64,000 bases of DNA from Paracoccus versutus (GCF_000763885.1 NZ_JRKO01000002.1:62001-126000); one strand, 5' to 3'. Shown: positions 1 through 8,612, counted from the stretch's first letter. Notes: generated from the sequence alone by a model not told the origin. Program-made: numbers and translations.

Positions 1-478
1 CGGCAACGAGACGCGCGACATGGCCATCACCACCGCGCTGGCCGAGGCCGGGGCCCAGCCGGTGCCGGGCGCCATCGCGCAATCGCCGCGTCCCGCACCC
101 CGTCCGCGCCGCGTGGCCGCCGCCGCCCCGGCGGTCGCCAGCGATGCCGCGCCCGCGCGTGCCGCGGCCGAAAGCCGCCCCGCCGCCGCGCCCAAAACCC
201 CGGCACCGGCACCTGCGCAGGTCGCCTCGGGCGCGCCGCTGGTGCAGATCGGCGCCTTCGACAGCGATGCGCTGGCACGGGGCGAATGGAACCGCGTCTC
301 GGGCAAGTTCGGCGCGCTTTTCGCCGGCAAGGGCATGGTGGTCCAGGAACACAAGGCCAATGGCCGCAGCTTCTGGCGCCTGCGCGCCGCCGGCTTCGAA
401 TCGCGCGACGAGGCGCGGCGCTTCTGCGCGGCGCTGATCGCCGAGGGCGTGGACTGCATCCCCGCCATGGCGAAATGA
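1..478 (+). CDS. SPOR domain-containing protein (C-terminal part; 5' end outside window)
   Basis: The reading frame is already open at base 2, so the gene starts upstream of the window. The visible part has an Ala/Pro/Arg-rich, low-complexity periplasmic linker (about residues 15-70 of the visible stretch). A C-terminal SPOR domain follows, beginning VQIGAFDS and ending near GVDCIPA. SPOR domains bind denuded glycan strands at the division septum, so this is probably an inner-membrane-anchored, septum-localised protein; the anchor would be upstream. It is followed 9 bp later by nagZ, which also acts on peptidoglycan, so the two probably share an operon. The ATG at base 20 is internal. Confidence 0.85.
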   Translation, partial: GNETRDMAITTALAEAGAQPVPGAIAQSPRPAPRPRRVAAAAPAVASDAAPARAAAESRPAAAPKTPAPAPAQVASGAPLVQIGAFDSDALARGEWNRVSGKFGALFAGKGMVVQEHKANGRSFWRLRAAGFESRDEARRFCAALIAEGVDCIPAMAK

Positions 479-487
479 GCCGCTGAG

Positions 488-1474
488 ATGGCCGGCGCCA
501 CCATCCTCGGCGGCATCGCCGGCCCGGAGCTGAGCCGGGCCGAGCGCGACTTCTTTCGCGCCGCCGATCCCTGGGGCTTCATCCTGTTTGCGCGCAACGT
601 CGATACGCCGGACCGCCTGCGCCGGCTGACGGCCGAGCTGCGCGAGGCGTTGGGCCGCGACGCCCCGGTGCTGGTGGACCAGGAGGGCGGGCGGGTCCAG
701 CGCATGCGCGCGCCGCATTGGACCGACTGGCCGGCGCCCCTGGACCAGGCGGGCCGGGGCGAGCGCGCCGTCTGGCTGCACCATCACCTGCTGGCGCAGG
801 AATTGCGCGCCGTCGGCATCGACGCCGATTGCGCCCCGGTCCTGGACATGGCCCGCGACGAGACCCATCCCTTCCTGAAGAACCGCTGCCTCGGCTCGGA
901 TGCCGAAACGGTGATCCGCCTGGGCCGGGCCGCGGCGCAGGCCATGCTGGCCGCCGGGGTGCTGCCGGTCGTCAAGCACATGCCCGGCCATGGCCGGGCG
1001 CGGGTGGACAGCCACAAGGACCTGCCGGTGGTCGAGGCTTCGCTGGACGAGCTGCGCGCCACCGATTTCGCCCCGTTCCGCGCGCTCGCCGACCTGCCCA
1101 TGGCGATGACCGCGCATATCCGCTTTGCCGCCATCGACGATGCGCCCGCCACCGCCTCGGCCGCCGTGATCGACCTGATCCGGCGCGAGATCGGCTTCGA
1201 CGGGCTGCTCATGTCCGACGACATCGGCATGCAGGCGCTGTCCGGCAGCCCGGCCGAGCGCGCCGCCGCCACCATCGCCGCCGGCTGCGACCTGGTGCTG
1301 TCCTGCAACGAGACCCCGGCGCAGATGGAAGAGATCGTCGCCGCCGCCGGCGCCATGGCGCCCCGCGCCGTCGCGCGGGCCGAGGCGGCGCTGGCGCTGC
1401 GCCGCGCGCCGGTGCAGCAGGATATTGCTTCGTTGCGGGCGGAACTGGCGGCGCTTGGCGGGCTGGCGGCCTGA
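488..1474 (+). CDS. nagZ: Beta-N-acetylhexosaminidase NagZ (GH3)
   Basis: A 328-residue protein of normal NagZ length. It removes N-acetylglucosamine from GlcNAc-1,6-anhydroMurNAc muropeptides in the cytoplasm during cell-wall recycling. Visible GH3/NagZ motifs are DQEGGRVQRM near residue 60, KHMPGHGRARVDSH (KHxPGHG, with the NagZ-specific His on the flexible loop) near residue 162, and the nucleophile region LLMSDDIGMQAL near residue 240. There is no signal peptide, as expected for a cytosolic enzyme. It lies between a SPOR protein and scpA, an order I recall from other Rhodobacteraceae. Confidence 0.95.
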   Translation: MAGATILGGIAGPELSRAERDFFRAADPWGFILFARNVDTPDRLRRLTAELREALGRDAPVLVDQEGGRVQRMRAPHWTDWPAPLDQAGRGERAVWLHHHLLAQELRAVGIDADCAPVLDMARDETHPFLKNRCLGSDAETVIRLGRAAAQAMLAAGVLPVVKHMPGHGRARVDSHKDLPVVEASLDELRATDFAPFRALADLPMAMTAHIRFAAIDDAPATASAAVIDLIRREIGFDGLLMSDDIGMQALSGSPAERAAATIAAGCDLVLSCNETPAQMEEIVAAAGAMAPRAVARAEAALALRRAPVQQDIASLRAELAALGGLAA

Positions 1475-1534
1475 TCGGTTGACTAGCCCCGGTCTATCGC
1501 GGATTCTGCGCAGGTTCCCTAGCCTGGACGCGAC

Positions 1535-2368
1535 ATGACCAAGGTGCCCTACCTGACCCCCGTGCCCGACCCCGCGCCGGACCCGGCGCCGCATCTGCTG
1601 GGGCTTGGGCCGCAGGCCGTGGCCGAGCGCCGCGCCGAGGAGGTGCTGGTCGTCGATGTCTCGGGTTTCGAGGGGCCGCTGGACCTGCTGCTCACGCTGT
1701 CGCGCACGCAGAAGGTCGACCTGATGCAGGTTTCGGTGCTGGAGCTTGCCGACCAGTATCTGGCCTTCGTCGACGAGGCCCGCGCGCTGCGCATCGAGCT
1801 GGCCGCCGATTACCTGGTCATGGCCGCCTGGCTGGCCTATCTGAAATCCCGCCTGCTTCTGCCACCCGATCCCGAGGCCGAGGGCCCGTCGGCAGAGGAG
1901 ATGGCGGCGCATCTGGCCTTCCAGCTGGAACGGCTGAACGCCATGCGCGAGGCGGCGGCGCGGCTGATGGCGCGCGACCGGCTGGGGCAGGACCGTTTCG
2001 CCCGCGGAGCGCCCGAAACCGTCGCCCGCCAGCGCCAGGTCGCCTGGCAGGCCGGGCTGATCGACCTGATGCGCGCCTATGCCAGGCTGCGCACCCGCGA
2101 CGAGTTCCGGCCCTATGCCTTCGACCGCCGCGACGTGCTGACCATGGAGCAGGCGCTGGACCGGGTGCGCGGTCTGATCGGCTATGCCGGCGACTGGACC
2201 GCGCTTTCCGCCTTCCTGCCCGAGGGCTGGGAGGCCGACCCGCAGCGCCGCCGCTCGGCCACCGCGGCGACCTTTGCCGCGACGCTGGAACTGGCCCGGC
2301 AGGGCGCGGTCGAAATCAGCCAGGCCGGCACCTTCGCCCCGATCACCATCCGCAGGCGCCCAGAATGA
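1535..2368 (+). CDS. scpA: Segregation and condensation protein ScpA
   Basis: A 277-residue kleisin subunit of the SMC-ScpAB condensin that compacts and segregates the chromosome. The N-terminal SMC-neck-binding region is recognisable (FEGPLDLLLTLSRTQKVDL, about residues 45-63), as is the following LAADYLVMAAWLAYLKSRLLLP segment typical of the family. The C-terminal winged-helix part is around residues 200-275. The first 40 residues are Pro-rich and variable. The stop overlaps the scpB start by 4 bp (ATGA), which implies translational coupling. No SMC gene is in the window. Confidence 0.94.
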   Translation: MTKVPYLTPVPDPAPDPAPHLLGLGPQAVAERRAEEVLVVDVSGFEGPLDLLLTLSRTQKVDLMQVSVLELADQYLAFVDEARALRIELAADYLVMAAWLAYLKSRLLLPPDPEAEGPSAEEMAAHLAFQLERLNAMREAAARLMARDRLGQDRFARGAPETVARQRQVAWQAGLIDLMRAYARLRTRDEFRPYAFDRRDVLTMEQALDRVRGLIGYAGDWTALSAFLPEGWEADPQRRRSATAATFAATLELARQGAVEISQAGTFAPITIRRRPE

Positions 2369-3027
2369 GCCAGGACGACACCGCCCCCGACCCGCAGCAC
2401 TTTCCGCCGCCGCCCCTGCCCGAGCAGGAGCGCATGGTCGAGGCGATCCTGTTCGCCTCGGCCGAGCCGATGAGCCAGCGCGAGATCGCCGCCCGCCTGC
2501 CGGCCGGCTGCGACCCGGCCGAGGCGCTGCGCGCCTTGCGCGCCCGCTACGAGGGGCGGGGGGTGCAGCTGGCGCGGGTGGGCGATGCCTGGGCCTTTCG
2601 CACCGCCGCCGACCTGGGCTTCCTGATGCAGGAAAGCGTGGTCGAAAGCCGCCGCCTGTCGCGCGCCGCGACCGAGACCCTGGCGATCATCGCCTATCAC
2701 CAGCCCGTCACCCGCGCCGAGATCGAGGAGATTCGCGGCGTCGCTGTCAGCCGCGGCACGCTGGACCAGCTGATCGAGCTGGACTGGGTCCGCATCGGCC
2801 GCCGCCGCCAGACCCCCGGCCGGCCGGTGACGTTCGTCGTGACCGAGGCCTTCCTGGATCATTTCGGCCTGGAGAGCGCCCGCGACCTGCCGGGATTGGC
2901 CGAGCTGCGCGCGGCGGGCCTGCTGGAATCGCGCCCGCCGGGCGAGGGGCTGGCGCCCGGCCTGTTCGGCGAGGCGGACGGCGAGGACGCCGGGGCCATG
3001 GCCGAGGATCTGTTCGAAGATGAATGA
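2365..3027 (+). CDS. scpB: Segregation and condensation protein ScpB
   Basis: A 220-residue partner of ScpA. Two winged-helix domains are evident: the first begins ERMVEAILFASAEPMSQREIA, and the second carries the family signature ETLAIIAYHQPVTRAEIE and the IRGVAVSRGTLDQL segment. ScpB dimers bridge the kleisin ScpA and stimulate SMC ATPase activity. The start overlaps the scpA stop as ATGA. The C-terminal about 45 residues are acidic and Gly-rich, probably disordered. Confidence 0.94.
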   Translation: MSQDDTAPDPQHFPPPPLPEQERMVEAILFASAEPMSQREIAARLPAGCDPAEALRALRARYEGRGVQLARVGDAWAFRTAADLGFLMQESVVESRRLSRAATETLAIIAYHQPVTRAEIEEIRGVAVSRGTLDQLIELDWVRIGRRRQTPGRPVTFVVTEAFLDHFGLESARDLPGLAELRAAGLLESRPPGEGLAPGLFGEADGEDAGAMAEDLFEDE

Positions 3028-3045
3028 AGAATTGGCTGTAATGCC

Positions 3046-3237
3046 ATGAATTTGAATCGTTTAATTTCCGATCTAACGCGTAAGGTCGCGAACCGGCTGC
3101 TGAACTGGGGCATCCGGCGGATGAATGCGCCCAAGCCGGGCGAGCGTCGGACCCCTCAGCAGCGAGGCCGCGAAAAGGCCATGCGCGAGGTGGTCAAGCG
3201 CGCCTGTCAGGCGGCGCGCATCACCCGGCGGATGTGA
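3046..3237 (+). CDS. Small basic hypothetical protein (63 aa)
   Basis: A short ORF 18 bp after scpB on the same strand. It is rich in Arg and Lys (MNLNRLISDLTRKVANRLLN at the start, CQAARITRRM at the end) with a predicted amphipathic N-terminal helix. No signal peptide or known motif is visible. Its codon use fits the neighbours and it ends just before a dispersed intergenic repeat, as real genes in this window do. I cannot assign a function. A role in DNA or membrane association is only a guess from its charge. Confidence 0.6.
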   Translation: MNLNRLISDLTRKVANRLLNWGIRRMNAPKPGERRTPQQRGREKAMREVVKRACQAARITRRM

Positions 3238-3302
3238 TAGGGGGCTCTGCCCCCGTCGCGCTGGCGCGCGACTCCCCCGGGATATTGGGACACGGAAGAA
3301 TG
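3238..3302 (+). repeat. Dispersed intergenic repeat, copy 1 (GGGATATT core)
   Basis: It begins at the stop of the preceding small gene. It has two short hairpins (GGGGGC-TCT-GCCCCC and GTCGCGC-TG-GCGCGAC), then CCCCCGGGATATTGGGACAC and GGAAGAA. The same order of motifs recurs at 37.64 kb and in shorter form at other gene ends in this window. It lies between convergent genes, so it may act as a terminator. Confidence 0.7.
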
Positions 3303-3318
3303 CAGGGCGAGCGGCTGT

Positions 3319-4386
3319 TCAGGCGAATTGCTTGGCGAGCTTGAGGCCCTGGCCCTGGTAGTTCGAGGCGATGCCGCTGCCGTAGAGCCGTTCGGGGCGC
3401 GCCGCCATGCGCTCGTAGACCAGGCGGCCGACGACCTGGCCGTGTTCCAGCGCGAAGGGGGCCTCATGGCAGCGCACCTCGAGCACGCCGCGCGCGCCCC
3501 GGCCGGCGGCGCCATGGCCGAAGCCCGGATCGAAGAAGCCGGCGTAATGCACGCGGAACTCGCCCACCATCGCCAGGTAGGGTGCCATTTCGGCGGCGTA
3601 GTCGGGTGGGATCGCCACCGCCTCGCGGCTGACCAGGATATAGAAGGCGCCGGGGTCGAGGATCAGCTGGCCGTCGGTGCTGCGCAGCTCGTCCCAGAAG
3701 TCGCGGGCCCGGTAGGCGCCGATGCGGTCGAGGTCGATGACCCCGCTATGCGGCCGGGCGCGGTAGCCGACCAGGTCGCCCGCCTCGGGGCGCAGGTCGA
3801 CCGAGAAGCCCAGGCCATCGTCGATCAGCGCCTCGCCCGTCACCAGCGGCTCCTGCGCGTGCAGCTTGCGCAGCTCGGCATCCGACAGCACCGCCTGGCC
3901 CTGGCGCAGCCGCAGCTGGTTCAGCCGCATGCCGGGCCGCACCAGGACCGAGAAGCTGCGCGGGCAGATCTCGGCATAGATCGGGCCGTCGTAGCCCTGG
4001 GGCAGGCGATCGAATTCGGTGCCCTCGTCGGTGACGAGCCGCGTCAGCAGGTCGAGCCGTCCGGTCGAGCTTTTGGCATTGGCGACCGCGTCGAGGCCCT
4101 GGGGCAGGGACAGCCGCTCCATCAGCGGCACCAGGTAGACGCAGCCCTTTTCCAGCACGGCGCCGCCGGCAAGGTCCATGCGATGCATCTCGAAATCCTT
4201 GAGCCGGTCGCCGACCCGGCGCCCGCGTCCGGCCAGGAACGAGGCGCGCAGCCGCCATGCCGTCGCGCCCAGGCGCAGGTCGAGGCTGGCGGGCTGGACC
4301 TGTTCGGGCAGGATCGGCTGGTCGGCTGAGATCGCACCGCTTGCGATCAGCTGGCGCAGGGACGTATCGGGAAGCACACCGTTCAC
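3319..4386 (-). CDS. dcd: 2'-deoxycytidine 5'-triphosphate deaminase (double-length Dcd)
   Basis: This enzyme deaminates dCTP to dUTP for thymidylate synthesis. At about 355 residues it is roughly twice the length of classical Dcd; it is the long alphaproteobacterial form, with two dUTPase-like halves. Visible motifs are QPASLDLRLGATAW near the N-terminus and the catalytic-type segments GEFRVHYAGFFDPGFGHG and VLEVRCHEAPFALEHGQVVG in the C-terminal half. I chose the GTG at 4386 (VNGVLPDTSL) because AAAGGG lies about 7 bp upstream. A TTG at 4404 would add six residues and has no ribosome-binding site. The tRNA-Pro terminator lies immediately upstream. Confidence 0.9.
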   Translation of the reverse strand: MNGVLPDTSLRQLIASGAISADQPILPEQVQPASLDLRLGATAWRLRASFLAGRGRRVGDRLKDFEMHRMDLAGGAVLEKGCVYLVPLMERLSLPQGLDAVANAKSSTGRLDLLTRLVTDEGTEFDRLPQGYDGPIYAEICPRSFSVLVRPGMRLNQLRLRQGQAVLSDAELRKLHAQEPLVTGEALIDDGLGFSVDLRPEAGDLVGYRARPHSGVIDLDRIGAYRARDFWDELRSTDGQLILDPGAFYILVSREAVAIPPDYAAEMAPYLAMVGEFRVHYAGFFDPGFGHGAAGRGARGVLEVRCHEAPFALEHGQVVGRLVYERMAARPERLYGSGIASNYQGQGLKLAKQFA

Positions 4387-4404
4387 GCGAAACCCTTTCG
4401 GCAA

Positions 4405-4442
4405 AAGGAAACGCCCACCCCCGGACGGGGATGGGCGTTTTC
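4405..4442 (-). terminator. Rho-independent terminator after tRNA-Pro
   Basis: Read on the minus strand, a stem starting AACGCCCATCCCC pairs with GGGGGTGGGCGTT across a short GTCC loop, followed by TCCTTTTG. It begins about 5 bases after the CCA end of the tRNA and ends about 20 bp before the dcd start codon. Confidence 0.85.
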
Positions 4443-4446
4443 GGAA

Positions 4447-4524
4447 TGGTCGGGCCGGCGAGATTCGAACTCGCGGCCTTCCGCCCCCCAGACGGACGCG
4501 CTAACCAGGCTGCGCCACGGCCCG
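4447..4524 (-). tRNA. tRNA-Pro (anticodon GGG)
   Basis: Read on the minus strand this folds as a full cloverleaf. The acceptor stem is CGGGCCG/CGGCCCG, the D arm contains GCGCAGCCTGGTTAGCGC, the anticodon stem-loop is TCCGT-CTGGGGG-GCGGA, and the T arm contains GTTCGAATC. The discriminator is A and the CCA is encoded. The anticodon GGG reads CCC/CCU proline codons. Promoter and terminator flank it directly, so it is a monocistronic tRNA gene. Confidence 0.95.
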
Positions 4525-4532
4525 ACGAGGGG

Positions 4533-4562
4533 CATATAGAGCGAAGCGGGCCGCCAGCACAA
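4533..4562 (-). promoter_or_regulatory. Predicted sigma-70 promoter of tRNA-Pro
   Basis: On the minus strand TTGTGC (-35) and TATATG (-10) are separated by 18 bp, and the -10 ends about 8 bp before the first tRNA base. Position and match to consensus are both good; this is prediction only. Confidence 0.6.
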
Positions 4563-4648
4563 GGGGCCTGGGGCGGAAATTTCGGCAAGAATCTCGATTG
4601 CTGTGGATAGTCCGCCGGCGCGGGCCGGAAAGCGGGCGCCCATGCCCG

Positions 4649-5233
4649 TCAGCGCGCGCCGGCCAGCGCGTCGCGCAGGGTTTTCGCCTGCGCGGGCAGG
4701 GGCTTGCCCTGCAATTCGTGCTGGCGCAGCGCCAGGGCGGTGGCCACCAGCCGGCCGAGCCAGCCGGCTGCGGGCTCCCGGCCCGGATCGAGCGCGGCGA
4801 AGAGCGGCAGCGATTCGGCCTGCCGGGCCGGAGGGTTCGGCCGGGCCGGCCGGGGTGCGGCCTTTGCCGCCGTCGGCGCGGCCTCCCGCTCGGGCAGGGC
4901 CAGGCGCACGGCGGGGCCGGGGTGGTCCGCCGCGCCGGCCTCGCCCAGGGTCTCGCCCAGGCGGGCGGCGCCGATCTCGCGCAGGGCGGCGCCGCGGTCG
5001 GCGGCGATCAGCCGCTTGGCGCCGCGGATGCTGAGCCCTTCCTCGCGCATGACCTGGCAGAGGCCGGCGGCCAGCCGCACGTCCTCGGGCCGGTAATAGC
5101 GGCGGCCGTCGGCGCGTTTCACCGGCGCAAGCTGCGTGAATTGCGATTCCCAGTAGCGCAGCACATGCGGCGCGACGCCCACGAGGCGCGAGACCTCGCC
5201 GATGGATCTGAAGGCGTCGGGGGACTTGCTCAT
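4649..5233 (-). CDS. MerR-family transcriptional regulator
   Basis: A 194-residue protein with an N-terminal MerR winged helix-turn-helix: [20 protein letters not shown], then a WESQF segment and the YYRPEDV wing, about residues 8-60. After the DNA-binding domain and dimerisation helix the C-terminal half is Ala/Pro/Arg-rich with no metal-binding cysteines, so it is not a metal sensor of the MerR or CueR type. The start codon shares one base with the ihfA stop (TGATG), so it is translationally coupled to ihfA, an arrangement I recall as common in alphaproteobacteria. Its target is unknown. Confidence 0.85.
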   Translation of the reverse strand: MSKSPDAFRSIGEVSRLVGVAPHVLRYWESQFTQLAPVKRADGRRYYRPEDVRLAAGLCQVMREEGLSIRGAKRLIAADRGAALREIGAARLGETLGEAGAADHPGPAVRLALPEREAAPTAAKAAPRPARPNPPARQAESLPLFAALDPGREPAAGWLGRLVATALALRQHELQGKPLPAQAKTLRDALAGAR

Positions 5234-5541
5234 CAGCCCTTGCGCCTGTTCCCCGCCGCCACCCGATCCTTCATCAGATGCGACGGCCGGAAGGACAGCA
5301 CCCGGCGCGGCGTGATCGGCACCTCTTCCCCGGTCTTGGGGTTGCGGCCGATGCGTTCGTTCTTGTCGCGGACCGAAAACGTGCCGAAGGACGAGATCTT
5401 GACCTGCTCGCCGCGCACCAGCGCATCGGAGATATGGCCAAGCACGCTTTCGACAAGCTGGGCCGATTCGTGGCGGGACAGACCCACCTCACGGAACACG
5501 GCCTCGGCCAGGTCCATGCGGGTCAGGGTAGAGTCGCTCAT
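5233..5541 (-). CDS. ihfA: Integration host factor subunit alpha
   Basis: A 102-residue HU/IHF-fold DNA-bending protein, partner of IHF-beta. Visible features are [16 protein letters not shown] at the N-terminus, the [18 protein letters not shown] core, and the DNA-intercalating arm [20 protein letters not shown] with its tip proline. I use the ATG at 5541 (MSDSTLT) because AGAGG lies 8-9 bp upstream. The frame stays open to 5598, but that would add a non-family extension. It is co-transcribed with the MerR-type gene. Confidence 0.95.
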   Translation of the reverse strand: MSDSTLTRMDLAEAVFREVGLSRHESAQLVESVLGHISDALVRGEQVKISSFGTFSVRDKNERIGRNPKTGEEVPITPRRVLSFRPSHLMKDRVAAGNRRKG

Positions 5542-5753
5542 CTCGGAAACCTCTTGAATGGTGCGAAGGATGATTTCTTTACGGCGCCGAGTCAACAACC
5601 CCGGCCCGATTCCGTTCCCTCATCGGCCGATTTTGTTCCGCATTATTCGCGCCTTACCCGCAAGACCCCGCGCATGGCCGCCTGCGGGCTGCTTGGAATG
5701 GCGGCAATCCGCGCCTATCTTGGAAGGGAAAGGGCAAGCGGGACGGAGCTGAC

Positions 5754-6029
5754 ATGGCCGGCGGCTGGGCGCGCGACGATGCGGTGAACGAGCAGATCGA
5801 GGTTTCCACGCAGGAGGCGATCGAGCGGATGCGGCTGCGCAATGCGCAGCGCGTGGCGCAGGAAAGCGCCTTCATCTGCGAGGAATGCGACGAGCCGATC
5901 CCCGAGGCGCGGCGGCAGGCGATTCCGGGCGTCCGGCTGTGCGTGGACTGTCAATCCGGCCGCGACAAGGCCTGGCGGCCGGCGGCGGGCATCAACCGGC
6001 GCGGATCGAAGGATTCGCAGCTGAAATAG
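5754..6029 (+). CDS. TraR/DksA-family C4 zinc-finger protein
   Basis: A 91-residue protein with the DksA-type zinc finger CEECDEPIPEAR...GVRLCVDCQ (two CxxC pairs, about residues 43-66), preceded by a short helix. It lacks the long coiled coil of full DksA, so it resembles TraR/YbiI-size members that bind in the RNA polymerase secondary channel or have no known partner. The RBS GGAG lies 5 bp before the ATG. It converges with fabH, ending 4 bp from the fabH stop. Confidence 0.88.
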   Translation: MAGGWARDDAVNEQIEVSTQEAIERMRLRNAQRVAQESAFICEECDEPIPEARRQAIPGVRLCVDCQSGRDKAWRPAAGINRRGSKDSQLK

Positions 6030-6033
6030 CGGC

Positions 6034-7005
6034 TTACCAGCGCAGCACGACCGAGCCCCAGGCGAGGCCGCCGCCGATGGCCTCGGCCACTAGCACGTCG
6101 CCGGGCTTGAAGCGGCCCTCGGCATTGGCCACCGACAGCGCCAGCGGGATCGAGGCGGCCGAGGTATTGCCATGGTCGGCCACCGTCAGCACCACTTTTT
6201 CCATCGGCAGGCGCATGCGCTTGGCCGTGGCCTCGATGATGCGCAGGTTGGCCTGGTGCGGCACCAGCCAGTCCACCTGCTCGGGCGTCAGCCCGGCGCG
6301 GTCGAGCGCGCGATGGGCGGTGTCGGCCAGCTTTTCGACCGCGTGGCGGAAGACCAGGTTGCCCTGCATGCGCAGATGCCCGGCGGTGCCGGTGCTGGCC
6401 ACGCCGCCGTCGACATAGAGCAGGTCGCGATATTGCCCGTCGCTGTTCAGGTCGGTCGCGAGGATGCCGCGGTCGGCGGAGGTGCCCTGGCCCTCGGCCG
6501 CCTCCAGCACCACGGCGCCGGCGCCGTCGCCGAACAGCACGCAAGTGCCGCGGTCGGTCCAGTCCATGATCCGGCTGAAGGTTTCGGCCCCGATCAGCAG
6601 CACGCGATCGGCAAGCCCGGCGCGGATCATCGCATCGGCATTGGCCAGCGCATAGACGAAGCCGGCGCAGACCGCCTGCAGGTCATAGGCGAAGCCCCGG
6701 CGCATGCCCAGCCCGGCCTGCACCATGGTCGCGACCGAGGGAAAGGTCAGGTCGGGGGTCGAGGTGGCCACGATCACCGCGTCGATCTGTCCGGCGTCGA
6801 GCCCGGCATCGGCCAGCGCCGCCTGCGCGGCCAGGATGCCCAGGTCGCTGGTGCGCTGGTCCTCGGCGGCGAAATGGCGCCGCTCGATGCCGGTGCGGGC
6901 GCGGATCCATTCGTCGCTGGTGTCCAGCTTGTCCTCGAACCAGCTGTTCTCGACCACGCGCTCGGGCAGGTAATGGCCGGTTCCCCGGACGATCGCACGC
7001 CGCAT
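6034..7005 (-). CDS. fabH: Beta-ketoacyl-ACP synthase III FabH
   Basis: A 323-residue condensing enzyme that starts fatty-acid synthesis by joining acetyl-CoA to malonyl-ACP. The catalytic triad is visible: Cys in LQAVCAGFVYAL (about residue 113), His in VPHQANLRII and Asn in DHGNTSAASIPLAL. The N-terminus IVRGTGHYLPERVVEN is typical. The start codon abuts the plsX stop, and the gene lies in the conserved rpmF-plsX-fabH operon. Confidence 0.97.
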   Translation of the reverse strand: MRRAIVRGTGHYLPERVVENSWFEDKLDTSDEWIRARTGIERRHFAAEDQRTSDLGILAAQAALADAGLDAGQIDAVIVATSTPDLTFPSVATMVQAGLGMRRGFAYDLQAVCAGFVYALANADAMIRAGLADRVLLIGAETFSRIMDWTDRGTCVLFGDGAGAVVLEAAEGQGTSADRGILATDLNSDGQYRDLLYVDGGVASTGTAGHLRMQGNLVFRHAVEKLADTAHRALDRAGLTPEQVDWLVPHQANLRIIEATAKRMRLPMEKVVLTVADHGNTSAASIPLALSVANAEGRFKPGDVLVAEAIGGGLAWGSVVLRW

Positions 7006-8117
7006 CAGGACGCCTCGCTTTCCTTGCTGCCGTTGATTTGGCCGGCCGCCGCGACGGATTGCGCCACGCGCGCCGCCAGCCGGTCCTGAAAGCCGGATTG
7101 CGCCAGCCGGAAGGCCAGCTTGATCGCCGCCGAGACGCCGGTGGCATCGGCCGAGCCGTGCGATTTCACCACCGTCCCGTTCAGGCCCAGGAAGACGCCG
7201 CCGTTGACGCGGCGCGGGTCGATGCGCTTTTGCAGCCGCCGGAGCGAGCCCATGGCCAGCAGCGCCGCGAATTTCGACAGCACGGACTTGCCGAAGGCTT
7301 CCTTGAGCAGCTCGCCCACCAGCTTCGCCGTGCCCTCGCCGGTCTTCAGCGCGACATTGCCGGTGAAGCCGTCGGTCACGATCACGTCGACGCGGGCCGA
7401 GGGCAGGTCGCCGCCCTCGACGAAGCCGACATAGTCGAAATTCGCCGCCTGCGCCGTGGTGGGGATCAGCTCATGCGCCTGTTTCAGCTCGGGCCGGCCC
7501 TTGTGGTCCTCGGTCCCGACGTTCAGCAGGCCGACGCGCGGCCGCTCGAGCCCGAAGCCGTTGCGGGCATAGGAGGCGCCCATCAGCGCATAGGTCAGCA
7601 AGTCCTGCGCATCGGCGCGGATGTCGGCGCCGACGTCGAGCATGACGTTGAAGCCCTGCGGGTTGCGCGAGGGCCAGAGGCAGGCGATGGCGGGGCGGTT
7701 CACGCCGGGCAGCTTGCGCAGCCGCAGCATCGAAAGCGCCATCAGCGCGCCGGTATTGCCGCAGGAGACGGCGGCCGTCGCCTCGCCCCGGCGCACCGAT
7801 TCGAGGGCGGACCACATCGAGGTGCCCTCGCCCTTGCGCAGCACCTGGCTGGGCTTGTCGCCCATGGTGACGACGCCGGCCGCGTCGCGGATGTCGCAAC
7901 GCCGGGCCAGATCGCCGCGGCGGGCGATCAGCCGTTCCAGCTCGGCCCGCGGGCCGTGGACGATGAAGCGGATGTCGGGGTTCTTGCTGGCGCTTTCGGC
8001 CATGCCGGCGACCACCGTCGCCGGGCCGCGGTCGCCGCCCATCGCGTCAACGGAGATCACCACGCCGCCCCCGTCGCCAGGGACGCGAGGCAGAGTGCTG
8101 GAATCTGCCGAAGCCAT
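7005..8117 (-). CDS. plsX: Phosphate acyltransferase PlsX
   Basis: A 370-residue enzyme that converts acyl-ACP to acyl-phosphate, the acyl donor for PlsY in phospholipid synthesis. Family features are VISVDAMGGDRGPATVVAG near residue 20, SCGNTGALMALSMLRLRKLP, and DGFTGNVALKTGEG. The first 18 residues are poorly conserved, so translation could start later, although no better internal start precedes VVISVDAMGG. It lies 17 bp after rpmF and touches fabH. Confidence 0.96.
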   Translation of the reverse strand: MASADSSTLPRVPGDGGGVVISVDAMGGDRGPATVVAGMAESASKNPDIRFIVHGPRAELERLIARRGDLARRCDIRDAAGVVTMGDKPSQVLRKGEGTSMWSALESVRRGEATAAVSCGNTGALMALSMLRLRKLPGVNRPAIACLWPSRNPQGFNVMLDVGADIRADAQDLLTYALMGASYARNGFGLERPRVGLLNVGTEDHKGRPELKQAHELIPTTAQAANFDYVGFVEGGDLPSARVDVIVTDGFTGNVALKTGEGTAKLVGELLKEAFGKSVLSKFAALLAMGSLRRLQKRIDPRRVNGGVFLGLNGTVVKSHGSADATGVSAAIKLAFRLAQSGFQDRLAARVAQSVAAAGQINGSKESEAS

Positions 8118-8134
8118 ATCCGCGGTCGGTCCGC

Positions 8135-8341
8135 TCAGGCCGCGTCTTCGTCCAGGTCGACCTCATTGGCCTGCGCCACGACCTCGCGGTCGGCATAATG
8201 GCCGCAGGAGGGGCAGACGTGATGCGGGCGCTTCAGCTCGCCGCAGTTGGGGCATTCGTTCGGGTTGCCGGCGACGAGCGCATCATGCGAACGGCGCATG
8301 TTGCGGCGGGAGCGGGTAACTCGGTTCTGAGGGACGGCCAT
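8135..8341 (-). CDS. rpmF: 50S ribosomal protein L32
   Basis: A 68-residue zinc-ribbon ribosomal protein. [20 protein letters not shown] is the classic N-terminus, and CPNC...CPSC forms the four-cysteine (C+) zinc site. It is the first gene of the rpmF-plsX-fabH operon, which couples ribosome and lipid synthesis in many proteobacteria. Confidence 0.97.
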   Translation of the reverse strand: MAVPQNRVTRSRRNMRRSHDALVAGNPNECPNCGELKRPHHVCPSCGHYADREVVAQANEVDLDEDAA

Positions 8342-8509
8342 GTCTCAACCTCAAGGGGTTCGGGGGGCAACCAGCCTGGGCGGCCCCGGATTTGGTGTTC
8401 TTGTCTGGGGCGGGCATAGGCCACTGGAGCGTTGGCCGCAAGTCGCGAAAACTGCTCGCAAAGCGGGGGCCGCGGTCCGGGATTCCCCCGCCGGTCGAAT
8501 GAAGGCGGC

Positions 8510-8537
8510 AAAATAGCGGGATTTTCGTATTGCGCAA
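8510..8537 (-). promoter_or_regulatory. Predicted sigma-70 promoter of rpmF-plsX-fabH
   Basis: On the minus strand TTGCGC and TATTTT are separated by 16 bp in a locally AT-richer stretch about 170 bp upstream of rpmF. The rest of the interval (8342-8632) holds no ORF that looks real. A transcript from here would have a long leader. Confidence 0.45.
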
Positions 8538-8569
8538 GGGAAAACTGCAAGGGAAGCGGCGCATGCGCG

Positions 8570-8612
8570 CCGCTGCCTCCGGCGGGGATATTTAAGCAGG
8601 AAGAAGCCGGGC
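8570..8612 (+). repeat. Dispersed intergenic repeat, copy 2
   Basis: Motif order GCCTCCGGCGGGGATATTT, then GCAGGAAGAAGCCGGG. It lies 20 bp downstream of the sulfotransferase stop (opposite strand) and upstream of the rpmF promoter region. Confidence 0.7.
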
